NCBI RefSeq assembly: GCF_024584435.1
Contig: NZ_CP102197.1
Span: 558,001-622,000, forward strand
Reading direction: 5' to 3'
DNA from: Schaalia odontolytica
GTDB lineage: Bacteria; Actinomycetota; Actinomycetes; Actinomycetales; Actinomycetaceae
DNA: 64,000 nucleotides
Part shown: in pieces, positions 1 through 7,089 of the stretch
Layout: each line of letters begins with the position of its first letter
Position numbering within the stretch: position 1 is the stretch's first letter
Position numbers and translations under genes: made by a program
Notes under the pieces: generated by a model
What the model was told of the DNA's origin: nothing
Seen by the model: only the letters and a program-made list of their open reading frames with translations
The model's database searches: none

Positions 1-195
1 TACTTCGGCGCCATCGATGGTGCGCGTGGGGCGACGGAGGGGATCGAGGTGCCCAAGGGTGGCCCGCATGAGGGAGCGCGTGGGAGCGCATCGTCCCGCA
101 CGGGAGATGAGGCCGAGACCCAGGTGGTGTGCCTGCTCCGGGTCGGTGAGGGAGATAAAGTGTGTGAATGCCCAGTTGTACGCGCGTCGGATCAT
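1..195 (-). CDS. pyrD: Dihydroorotate dehydrogenase (quinone), N-terminal part only
   Basis: The first 65 codons of a class 2 dihydroorotate dehydrogenase, cut by the left window edge. The enzyme oxidises dihydroorotate to orotate in pyrimidine synthesis and passes electrons to membrane quinone. What is seen is the family's N-terminal helical segment, with an aromatic start (residues 6-14) and a DPEQAHH motif at residues 18-24 typical of class 2 enzymes; the FMN domain lies outside the window. The ATG at 193-195 is preceded by a TACCCT hexamer seven bases upstream, fitting a leaderless transcript, and also by a close GGAG. Identification rests on this N-terminal signature alone. Confidence 0.8.
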   Translation of the reverse strand, partial: MIRRAYNWAFTHFISLTDPEQAHHLGLGLISRAGRCAPTRSLMRATLGHLDPLRRPTRTIDGAEV

Positions 196-202
196 GACTC
201 CT

Positions 203-208
203 AGGGTA
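203..208 (-). promoter_or_regulatory. -10 hexamer of pyrD (leaderless candidate)
   Basis: TACCCT on the minus strand, seven bases before the pyrD ATG. It fits the TANNNT -10 class with transcription starting at or next to the start codon. A GGAG lies between the two, so a short leader is also possible. Confidence 0.4.
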
Positions 209-213
209 GATGA

Positions 214-870
214 TTAGTCCCACCATGCCCACCACCAGCGCTCGGACGAGCCGGTTCTGGTGAGGAAGCGAATCTCGTCCGGCGCAGGAGCGTCGGCAGG
301 CACCGCGAGGACCCGGGCGAGAGCGAGCCAATGGAGGTAGCTGGGGCACGCTTGCTCGGGCGCGGGCGAGCCCGTGATGGCGCTGATTGCCGACTCGGGC
401 ACGCACACCGTGTCGATGCTGACTCTCTCGTCCCTCCTCGGAGCGCGTATCATGTAGCCCTCAAGGGTGAGTCCGTCGACGCTGGCGGCCGCGCGCAGGA
501 GGGTGGCGATGGTGGGCGCGTTGTTCTGCCGGTCGCCGCGTGCGAGGCGAGGCAAGAGGGACAGGAGGCGCCTGGCGTCTGCGCCCTCCAGGCCCCCGAT
601 GCGAGCGTAGTCGTCGCCGCCCCATCCCTCGCTGACGTATGGAGCCAGCAGCGCGGTGATGCCGCGGTCGTCCAGCCAGTGCATGGGTCCGTAGAGCCCG
701 TCTCGCGGGTGGTCCTCCTCGAATTGGACGTCGGCGCCTGCGGTAGTGCGAGGCGAGTGGTTGCTTCCCTGGGATGAGGGGGCGGTCACCGGGGTGGCGC
801 GATCTGCTGGTGGGTCGTGGCGGGGCGAATCCTGGGGAAGAGGGATGGTCGAGGTGGTGAGCGTACGCAT
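214..870 (-). CDS. Hypothetical protein with Trp-rich C-terminus
   Basis: A 218-residue protein I do not recognise. The N-terminal 55 residues are rich in Thr, Ser and Pro and look disordered. The rest looks globular and helical, with an acidic stretch and an Arg/Leu-rich helix around residues 95-110. The last eight residues contain five tryptophans (ending RWWWAWWD), which is striking. No signal peptide, membrane span or catalytic motif is visible. The start at ATG 868-870 is chosen because a GGAAAGGA ribosome site sits about eight bases upstream; a longer reading from 1005 lacks one. It lies between pyrD and the DUF3043 gene on the same strand. Confidence 0.6.
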   Translation of the reverse strand: MRTLTTSTIPLPQDSPRHDPPADRATPVTAPSSQGSNHSPRTTAGADVQFEEDHPRDGLYGPMHWLDDRGITALLAPYVSEGWGGDDYARIGGLEGADARRLLSLLPRLARGDRQNNAPTIATLLRAAASVDGLTLEGYMIRAPRRDERVSIDTVCVPESAISAITGSPAPEQACPSYLHWLALARVLAVPADAPAPDEIRFLTRTGSSERWWWAWWD

Positions 871-1010
871 GGGCTGGGTCCTTTCCAAACGGTGCGGCGC
901 AAAGTGCCGCTGTTCCCAGCATGTGGCCTCAACGCTTTCGAGAAAGGGGTCGTGGGCCCCGCCTGTGCGCTGCGCAGAGGCGGTGAAGGTGCCTGTGGGC
1001 AACACAGAAG

Positions 1011-1043
1011 AGTCCCGGACCCCTGTGGATGGGATCCGGGACT
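1011..1043 (-). terminator. Hairpin terminator after DUF3043 gene
   Basis: Inverted repeat AGTCCCGGA / TCCGGGACT (9 bp, 15-base loop) starting 19 bases past the DUF3043 stop in the direction of transcription, followed by a T-enriched stretch on the minus strand. Confidence 0.5.
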
Positions 1044-1061
1044 GGGCACGCGAGCGCGGGC

Positions 1062-1682
1062 CTACGCGGGGTACTCTCCCCGGGCGACCTGGGGGCGCGG
1101 CGAACGCCAGCGGCGCGGCATGATCATGCGTGAAAACGTGTAGTAGCCGGTGCCGCTGGGAATATCCTCGCGGGGGTGGCTGGCCGAGAAGAGGCGTTTA
1201 ATCTTGCGCCACACGACGATGGCTTCGACGGCAGTCACGATGAAGGAACCGTACATGAGGATCGACGAACCATAGAGCATGTAGGCCTGCCACTGCAGCG
1301 GCACCCGGTTGGCGAAGGTCGACAGCCCGAGCAGCAGGATGATCGAGACCATCATGAGTGCCATGATCCACTCGGCAAACGATCGGCGCGCGTCGACGTA
1401 ATCGCGCACGTAGCGGCGGGCACGTCCCTTGTCTCGCGCCGGCAGGAACTTCTCCTCACCGGTGATGAGGGCGCGCTGCTCCGCATCGTAGCGGGCGTTG
1501 CGCTTGGCTCGTGCCGCGCGCTTGGCCTCCTTGCGATCGGCGGGCACCAGGGGATGAATGCGGGCCGCCTCGGCCGCCTTGCGCTTCGGCGTGGGCCGCC
1601 CTTTCTTGCCGGTGGGCGTCGTCGAGGCCTGCGCGGCGTGAGCCGATTCGTCCTCGCCGTTCTTCTTGCTTCGTCCAAACAC
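1062..1682 (-). CDS. DUF3043 family membrane protein
   Basis: A 206-residue protein matching the actinobacterial DUF3043 family. It has a charged, Lys/Arg/Ala-rich cytoplasmic N-terminus carrying the family hallmark GRPTPKRKAAEAAR (residues 28-41) followed by PLVPADRKEAKR. Two transmembrane helices follow at about residues 104-123 and 135-157, with a short basic tail. The family's function is unknown. The GTG start at 1680-1682 has no ribosome site but lies six bases after a TAGCCT hexamer, so the transcript is probably leaderless. It is divergent from the M20 dipeptidase gene, 58 bases away. Confidence 0.85.
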   Translation of the reverse strand: MFGRSKKNGEDESAHAAQASTTPTGKKGRPTPKRKAAEAARIHPLVPADRKEAKRAARAKRNARYDAEQRALITGEEKFLPARDKGRARRYVRDYVDARRSFAEWIMALMMVSIILLLGLSTFANRVPLQWQAYMLYGSSILMYGSFIVTAVEAIVVWRKIKRLFSASHPREDIPSGTGYYTFSRMIMPRRWRSPRPQVARGEYPA

Positions 1683-1688
1683 GCTTCA

Positions 1689-1694
1689 AGGCTA
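1689..1694 (-). promoter_or_regulatory. -10 hexamer, leaderless DUF3043 gene
   Basis: TAGCCT on the minus strand, exactly six bases before the GTG start, with no ribosome-binding sequence between. Part of the recurrent TANNNT-N6/7-start pattern in this window. Confidence 0.5.
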
Positions 1695-1728
1695 GCGGAA
1701 AGCCCCGCCGCCTCGCACTTCCATGGTC

Positions 1729-1734
1729 TACCCT
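1729..1734 (+). promoter_or_regulatory. -10 hexamer, leaderless M20 dipeptidase gene
   Basis: TACCCT six bases before the ATG at 1741, with no ribosome-binding sequence between; candidate leaderless promoter, divergent from the one at 1689-1694. Confidence 0.5.
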
Positions 1735-1740
1735 GGGCGT

Positions 1741-3114
1741 ATGGCTGATACTTCACATGCTCTGTCGTCGTCCGTCCTGAAGGAACGCCTGGAGGAGGTC
1801 TTCCCATCGCTGCTGGAGGAGCTCACGCAGCTCGTCGCGATTCCCTCGGTCTCCTCCGACCCGGCGCACGCTGCCGACGTGGAGCGCAGCGCCGCCCACC
1901 TGCGCGAACGCCTTGAGGCCCTGGGCATGCACGCCCGGGTGCTGAGTGAGACGGCCGCGGACGGAACGCCGGGCAAGCCCGCCGTCGTCGCGCGAAGCCC
2001 TCGGATCGAGGGCGCGCCGACCGTGCTGCTGTACGCCCACCACGACGTGCAGCCCGTCGGCGAACTGGATCGATGGACCCTGGACCCCTACAGGGCGCAG
2101 GTGCGCGGGGATCGAATCTACGGGCGCGGAAGCTCCGACGACGGGGCGGGAGTGGTCGTGCACCTCGGCTCCCTGCGTATCCTGGGCGAGGACCTGCCGG
2201 TCAACGTCGTCGTCTTCATCGAGGGCGAGGAGGAGATCGGCTCCCCGTCCTTCACGGCGTTCCTGGATGCCCACCGCGACGAGCTCGCGGCCGACGTGAT
2301 CGTCGTGACCGACTCGTCGAACTGGAAGCCGGGGGAGCCCGCGCTCACCACGACGCTGCGCGGTAACGCGATCGTCACGGTTGACGTGACGGTCGCCGAT
2401 CACGCCGTTCATTCCGGAGCCTTTGGCGGTCCGCTCCTGGATTCGGTGACGATCTCATCCATGCTTATCTCCTCCCTCTTCGACGAGCGCGGGGACGTGG
2501 CTGTGCCCGGTCTGGGCGGCTCCGATCACGCCGATGTTGATTGGCCCGAAGATGAGCTGCGTGAGGCCGCCGGCATGGTCGAGGGCATGGAGCTGGCCGG
2601 CTCGGGTGACATCGCGGCCCGGATCTGGACGAAGCCCGCGATCTCGGTGATTGGCTTTGACGCCCGCCCCGTGGCCAACGCCTCGAACACGATTGCGCCG
2701 CACACGCGGTTCCGCCTCTCGATGCGAACGGTCCCGGGCATGGACCCGAGCCAGGCGCAGGATCGACTCGTCGACTATCTCCTCTCTCACGCGCCCTTTG
2801 GCGCTCGGGTCGAGGTGACGCGAGAGGAGGCGGGGGCCGGATACCAGGCGGACATGGATTCGCCGGTCACGGCGGCTCTCCACGAGGCCCTGACCGAGGC
2901 CTGGGGCGTTCCGTCGGTCAACATCGGCGTCGGCGGATCGATCCCCTTCATTGCCGATTTCCAGCGCATCTTCCCGGGTGCCCAGGTCGTCGTCACGGGA
3001 GTGGAGGATCCGCTCACGAACGCTCACTCGGAGGACGAGTCTCAGTCCATCCCCGACCTCAAGGCTGCGATTCTTGCCGAGGCGCTGCTCCTGGAGCGCG
3101 TGTCTCGCCTGTGA
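1741..3114 (+). CDS. M20 family dipeptidase
   Basis: A 457-residue cytosolic metallopeptidase of the M20 family (dipeptidase type), expected to hydrolyse short peptides with a two-zinc centre. All family motifs are present: HxD in AHHDVQP (His100, Asp102), the bridging Asp in SSDDG (133-135), the Glu pair in EGEEEIG (161-167), and the late metal His in NAHSEDE near the C-terminus. The dimerisation lid domain is inserted around residues 210-330. The ATG at 1741 lies six bases after a TACCCT hexamer. The stop overlaps the GTG start of the next gene by four bases, so the two are translationally coupled. The substrate cannot be told from the sequence. Confidence 0.9.
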   Translation: MADTSHALSSSVLKERLEEVFPSLLEELTQLVAIPSVSSDPAHAADVERSAAHLRERLEALGMHARVLSETAADGTPGKPAVVARSPRIEGAPTVLLYAHHDVQPVGELDRWTLDPYRAQVRGDRIYGRGSSDDGAGVVVHLGSLRILGEDLPVNVVVFIEGEEEIGSPSFTAFLDAHRDELAADVIVVTDSSNWKPGEPALTTTLRGNAIVTVDVTVADHAVHSGAFGGPLLDSVTISSMLISSLFDERGDVAVPGLGGSDHADVDWPEDELREAAGMVEGMELAGSGDIAARIWTKPAISVIGFDARPVANASNTIAPHTRFRLSMRTVPGMDPSQAQDRLVDYLLSHAPFGARVEVTREEAGAGYQADMDSPVTAALHEALTEAWGVPSVNIGVGGSIPFIADFQRIFPGAQVVVTGVEDPLTNAHSEDESQSIPDLKAAILAEALLLERVSRL

Positions 3115-4070
3115 AGAAAGTCGTTGTCGCCGGCCGCTGGGACGGTAACGGGGAGCGCCGTAGCGGGGGAGCTCTGGAGGAGATACGCCGCGGGATTCTT
3201 GACGTCGCGCCGCGCGCCCGCGTCTTTGCGCTGCCCTTCGGTCCGGGGCCGACCTGGGACGAGGCCGTCGTCGCCTCCTCCTCGTCCGCCTCGTTCGTGC
3301 GGGTACCCCTCGGCGCGTCCTCGACGAGGCACTACGGCTCCCTCGTGCGCGAACATGCGGCTTCAGGTGGCACGGTTGTCGTTGAGGGCGGTCACGGCGA
3401 ACACCCCGACTACGGGCTTGGTTTCCTTTCCGGATTGCTCGCAACGCCAGCCGTGCACGCCTCCGACTCCTCCCTGGAGGACGCGCTGAACGCGGCCGAG
3501 GAGTTCGTGTCGTGCACGGGAGTCGACCTCATCTGTTCGGCCTCGACGGCGCGCCCGCTCCTCGGGCTTGACTCGGTGTTGGCCGTCGCACCCGATCTGT
3601 CCGCCGTCGACGAGCAGGACACCGAGACGACGGCGCTGCTCACCCGCGCGTTCGCGCGACGCCCGCATCGCCGCGAGCTCTTCGCGGGTCCGCAGGTTCA
3701 CCCCGCCCGGGCGTACGGTTCCGGTGCCGGCGGAGGCGTCGGCGCAGTCGTGGCCGCAATCGGCGGACGCATTGTGGCGACGGGCGACCTGCTGGCGCGC
3801 CTGACACCCCTCGAGGCGCAGCTGGAGGAGGCGGACCTCCTGCTCGTCGCGGAACCCGAGTTGGCCTCGCCCCTCCTCGCAGAATCGACCGTGGACGCGC
3901 TGACGAACGCCGCCGCCACCCGAGCTCTTCCCGTCGTCGGCCTCACCCGGCGCTCGTCCCTGTCGCATGTCGAGAGAGCACAGTGGGGCCTGCACGGAGT
4001 CTTCGAAACAGAGGGATCGATCACGCTCGAGGACGCGGGACGTCGGATCGCGCGCACCTGGTTACGCTGA
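3111..4070 (+). CDS. Glycerate kinase-like protein, degenerate
   Basis: A 319-residue protein related to type I glycerate kinases by overall pattern: an N-terminal beta-strand start (KKVVVAGRWDG), a GAGGGVGAVVAAIG segment near residue 205, and a C-terminal domain ending in ALPVVGLTRR. The motifs expected for catalysis are altered: the ADGGEGT-type loop reads PFGPGPTWDEA, and the GEGxxDxQSxxGK-type loop reads AEPELASPLLAE. True kinase activity is therefore doubtful. A glycerate kinase-like gene next to erpA is a conserved actinobacterial arrangement. GTG start overlaps the dipeptidase stop. Confidence 0.65.
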   Translation: MKKVVVAGRWDGNGERRSGGALEEIRRGILDVAPRARVFALPFGPGPTWDEAVVASSSSASFVRVPLGASSTRHYGSLVREHAASGGTVVVEGGHGEHPDYGLGFLSGLLATPAVHASDSSLEDALNAAEEFVSCTGVDLICSASTARPLLGLDSVLAVAPDLSAVDEQDTETTALLTRAFARRPHRRELFAGPQVHPARAYGSGAGGGVGAVVAAIGGRIVATGDLLARLTPLEAQLEEADLLLVAEPELASPLLAESTVDALTNAAATRALPVVGLTRRSSLSHVERAQWGLHGVFETEGSITLEDAGRRIARTWLR

Positions 4071-4155
4071 GCGCGCAGCCCACCCCTCGCGCCGGGCGGG
4101 GGCGGGGGAGTAGTGTGTCAAGCGCATACGTCTATTCATGACCGTTAGGAGTGTC

Positions 4156-4509
4156 ATGTCCGAGTCAACAACTCAGGCCCCCGCCCACGAGGTTACCCTC
4201 ACCGACGTCGCTGCTGCGAAGGTCAAGAGCCTCCTCGAACAGGAGGGGCGCGACGACCTGCGCCTGCGCATCGCCGTCCAGCCGGGCGGTTGCTCCGGCC
4301 TGATCTACCAGCTCTACTTCGACGATCGGAGCCTCGACGGGGACGCCGTGCGTTCCTTCGACGGCGTCGAGGTCGTCGTTGATCGCATGAGCGTTCCCTA
4401 CCTGAGCGGAGCGACGATCGACTTTGCCGACACCATCGAACGTCAGGGCTTCACGATCGACAACCCGAACGCCCAGAATACCTGCGCCTGCGGCGAATCC
4501 TTCCACTGA
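4156..4509 (+). CDS. erpA: Iron-sulfur cluster insertion protein (A-type carrier)
   Basis: A 117-residue HesB/IscA/ErpA family carrier that accepts an iron-sulfur cluster and delivers it to apo-proteins. The three conserved cysteines are visible: Cys46 in GGCSG, and Cys110 and Cys112 in the CACG C-terminal motif. Length is normal for the family. The start at ATG 4156 is chosen because TTAGGAG sits five bases upstream; the in-frame ATG at 4138 has none. Likely clients in this window are the Fe-S enzymes IspG, LipA and RlmN, though this is inference. Confidence 0.92.
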   Translation: MSESTTQAPAHEVTLTDVAAAKVKSLLEQEGRDDLRLRIAVQPGGCSGLIYQLYFDDRSLDGDAVRSFDGVEVVVDRMSVPYLSGATIDFADTIERQGFTIDNPNAQNTCACGESFH

Positions 4510-4528
4510 GCCGAAAGACCACGCACCT

Positions 4529-5518
4529 ATGAAGTTCTCCCTGCGCCGCCTCGGCGCCCTCGTTGGATCCGCCACGCTTGCCCTCTCCCTGGCGGCATGC
4601 TCGAACGCCTCCTCCACGTCCTCGACTTCCTCGCCCGCATCGATCGACTACTCCGCCTGCGCCACCGATGATTCGGCCGAGCAGGACGCAAACGTTGATC
4701 GCAGCGCAAGTGGGAGCTTCCCCGACGTCACGGGTGAGGACAAGCCCGTCATCGCCGCGGGCACGGGCGCCGAGCCGACGACGAAGGCCCTGGTCAAGAC
4801 GCTGTCCGCCGGGGACGGCGCGATCGTGTGCCCCGGAGCAAAGGTCAAGGTCAACTACGTCGGAGCCCTGTGGAACGGCACCGTTTTTGACTCCTCCTAT
4901 GAGCGCGGCGAACCGGCCGAGTTCTCGCTCACCCAGGTGGTCAAGGGCTGGACATACGGGCTCGCGCACGCCCGCGTCGGGGACCGCCTCGAGGTCGTCA
5001 TCCCCGCATCCCTGGGCTACGGAAGCCAAGCCAAGGGCACTATCCCGGCGAACTCGACCCTCGTCTTCGTCGTGGACATCCTCGGCGTGGGACGCCAGAA
5101 CATTGCCGATCCATCGGTGCTGAGCAGCGGCGTCGCGACGGGTGAGGAGCTGCCCGAGGGCATCACGGTCGCCGGAGACGCCGGCGTGGAGCCGACCCTG
5201 ACGATCGACGAGAGCGCTCCCGTGCCGACCGAGCAGAAGATCTACACGATCTACAAGGGCGCGGGAGATCCCCTCGAGGCCAGCCAGACCGTCCTGTACA
5301 AGCAGGTGGTCGGCGGATTCGGCGCCAACGGACAGACCCAATCCTCGTGGGCCCAGAGCCCGCTTGAGGCTCCCGTCGGATCGGCGGAACTGACCGGCTA
5401 CACGATCGGTTCGCGTCTGCTCGTCGTTGCCCCGATCCAAGGATCCGGGCAGTCGGACGGCCAGGCCCAGGCCAACGTCTTCGTCGTCGACATCGTGGGG
5501 ACTTCCTCCATCGAGTAG
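4529..5518 (+). CDS. FKBP-type peptidyl-prolyl isomerase lipoprotein
   Basis: A 329-residue exported lipoprotein. It begins with a signal peptide (residues 1-23) ending in the lipobox LAAC, so Cys24 should be lipidated at the outer face of the membrane, followed by a Ser/Thr-rich linker. A full FKBP domain spans about residues 100-188 (VKVNYVGALWNGTVFDSSY, then IPASLGYGSQ and FVVDILGV), so it should isomerise prolyl bonds in secreted proteins. The remaining 130 residues look like a second, degenerate FKBP domain (ending ANVFVVDIVG) that lacks the substrate-pocket residues. It starts 20 bases after erpA and is probably cotranscribed. Confidence 0.88.
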   Translation: MKFSLRRLGALVGSATLALSLAACSNASSTSSTSSPASIDYSACATDDSAEQDANVDRSASGSFPDVTGEDKPVIAAGTGAEPTTKALVKTLSAGDGAIVCPGAKVKVNYVGALWNGTVFDSSYERGEPAEFSLTQVVKGWTYGLAHARVGDRLEVVIPASLGYGSQAKGTIPANSTLVFVVDILGVGRQNIADPSVLSSGVATGEELPEGITVAGDAGVEPTLTIDESAPVPTEQKIYTIYKGAGDPLEASQTVLYKQVVGGFGANGQTQSSWAQSPLEAPVGSAELTGYTIGSRLLVVAPIQGSGQSDGQAQANVFVVDIVGTSSIE

Positions 5519-5540
5519 AGCCAGAGGCGTCAGTATCGCG

Positions 5541-5577
5541 ATGCGGGCGGTTTCCCGGGTGAGGGAGCCGCCCGCAT
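5541..5577 (+). terminator. Hairpin terminator after FKBP gene
   Basis: ATGCGGGCGG / CCGCCCGCAT, a 10-bp perfect stem with a 17-base loop, 23 bases past the FKBP stop; no long T run. Confidence 0.6.
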
Positions 5578-5582
5578 GCCGT

Positions 5583-5588
5583 TAGAAT
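5583..5588 (+). promoter_or_regulatory. -10 hexamer of receiver-like/trpD operon
   Basis: TAGAAT just after the preceding terminator, about 45 bases before the ATG at 5633, leaving room for the AAGGAG ribosome site at 5622-5627. No clear -35 is seen. Confidence 0.45.
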
Positions 5589-5632
5589 GGGTGCCATCGC
5601 GTCGAACTCACCGACCCACGCAAGGAGAAGCC

Positions 5633-6025
5633 ATGAGCGACACATCCGTCAAAGTCCTCGTCTTTAGTGACGATTCACACAAGCGTCGCGCCGTCATGAA
5701 CGGCATCGGGCTGCGCGCCTCCAAGGACACGCCGCGCATCGAGTGGGTGGAGGCAGCCACGGCGTTCGGGGTTCGCGACGCCGTTGACGCACAGGACTTT
5801 GCGGCGCTCATCCTCGACGCGGAAGCCAAGAAGGAAGGCGGCATGTCGGTCGCCCAGGACCTGCGCGAGACCCGCGACGACGTGCCCCCGGTGATCTTCC
5901 TGACCGCCCGAGTCCAGGACGACTGGCTCGCCACGTGGGCCGGCGCTGCGGCCACGGTCGCCGACCCGTTGGATCCGATCATTCTTCAGGAAACCCTCGC
6001 CGACGTGCTCGCGGGAGCCCACTGA
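5633..6025 (+). CDS. Response-regulator receiver-like protein
   Basis: A 130-residue stand-alone protein with the alternating beta-alpha pattern of a CheY-like receiver. It keeps an acidic pair (Asp13, Asp14), a candidate phosphoacceptor Asp62 (ALILDAE) and Thr91 (VIFLTAR), but the conserved Lys near position 111 is Asp (VADPLDP). It may therefore be a pseudo-receiver. There is no output domain and no histidine kinase nearby. A strong AAGGAG lies before the ATG, and its stop overlaps the trpD ATG by one base, so it is translationally coupled to tryptophan synthesis. What it senses or binds is unknown. Confidence 0.7.
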   Translation: MSDTSVKVLVFSDDSHKRRAVMNGIGLRASKDTPRIEWVEAATAFGVRDAVDAQDFAALILDAEAKKEGGMSVAQDLRETRDDVPPVIFLTARVQDDWLATWAGAAATVADPLDPIILQETLADVLAGAH

Positions 6026-7080
6026 TGAGCGAACGCCAGTGGGGTCCCATCATCGCGTCCGCGTTGCGCGGGCAGGCCCTCGACTACGGCCAGTCCTATT
6101 GGCTCATGGACCAGGTGATGAGCGGCGAACTCGGTGAAGCCAGGCTGGCTTCCTTCCTCACGGCGATGGCCATGAAGGGAGCCACTGTCGAGGAGATCCA
6201 CGGTCTCGCGGACGCCATGCGGGATCACGCCCTGACCGTGGACCTGCCGAGCCGCGCCCTGGACATCGTCGGCACCGGCGGAGACGGACACAAGACCGTC
6301 AACATCTCCACCATGGCGGCCGTCCTCGTGGCCGCCCTGGGCGTTCCGGTCGTCAAGCACGGCAACCGCGCGTCGACCTCCCAGTCGGGGTCCGCCGATG
6401 TCTTGGAGGCGCTAGGTATCAACCTGAACGGTGATGCGGTGACGCTGCGCCGGGTGTTCGAGCAGGTGGGTATCGCTTTCCTGTTCGCCAACCATATGCA
6501 CCCCTCCATGCGTTTTGCGGCTCCCGTGCGGCGTTCCATCGGTTTCCCGACCGTCTTCAACATCCTTGGTCCGCTCACCAACCCCGCGCGCGTACAGGCG
6601 TGCGCGATCGGGTCAGCCCGTGAGGACAACGCCCGCCTCATGGCTGGCGTGTACGCCTCGCGCGGCGCCTCGGCCCTCGTGTTCCGCGGGGCCTACACCG
6701 GACTGGACGAGCTGACCACCGCGGACCTCAATCAGGTGTGGATCGTCGCCGACGGAAACGTCACCCCCACCGAGTTTGACGCGCGCTCGGCCCTGGGAAT
6801 GGCAGCCTGCACGATCGACGACATCGCCGGGGGCGAGGCGCAGGACAACGCTGCGGTCGCCCGCGACGTGCTCGCAGGAGCAGGGCCGCAACCCGTGCGC
6901 GACGCGGTCGCTCTTAACGCTGCGGCCGGGATTCTGGCCTGGGAGGGCTTGGACGCTCCCGTGACGCCGCGCGACTTCGTCGATCGCATGCGTGACGCGG
7001 TCGAACGCGCCCGGAGCGGCCTGCGTGCCGGAGCCGGTGCCGCCCTCATCGAACGCTGGAAAAAAGCCTCCGCGAAGTAG
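6025..7080 (+). CDS. trpD: Anthranilate phosphoribosyltransferase
   Basis: A 351-residue enzyme that joins anthranilate to phosphoribosyl pyrophosphate, the second step of tryptophan synthesis. The PRPP-binding glycine loop GTGGDG (residues 83-88), the NISTMAA segment and the KHGNRA motif (111-116) are all present, and the length is normal. The ATG overlaps the stop of the receiver-like gene (TGATG). No other trp genes lie in the window; an isolated trpD is common in actinobacteria. It converges on the DEDD nuclease gene, with only nine bases between the stops. Confidence 0.93.
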   Translation: MSERQWGPIIASALRGQALDYGQSYWLMDQVMSGELGEARLASFLTAMAMKGATVEEIHGLADAMRDHALTVDLPSRALDIVGTGGDGHKTVNISTMAAVLVAALGVPVVKHGNRASTSQSGSADVLEALGINLNGDAVTLRRVFEQVGIAFLFANHMHPSMRFAAPVRRSIGFPTVFNILGPLTNPARVQACAIGSAREDNARLMAGVYASRGASALVFRGAYTGLDELTTADLNQVWIVADGNVTPTEFDARSALGMAACTIDDIAGGEAQDNAAVARDVLAGAGPQPVRDAVALNAAAGILAWEGLDAPVTPRDFVDRMRDAVERARSGLRAGAGAALIERWKKASAK

Positions 7081-7089
7081 AGGGGCGCG

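Noticed and set aside
17..217. Plus-strand open frame at the left edge
   Set aside because: The minus strand encodes the clear N-terminus of pyrD over the same bases.
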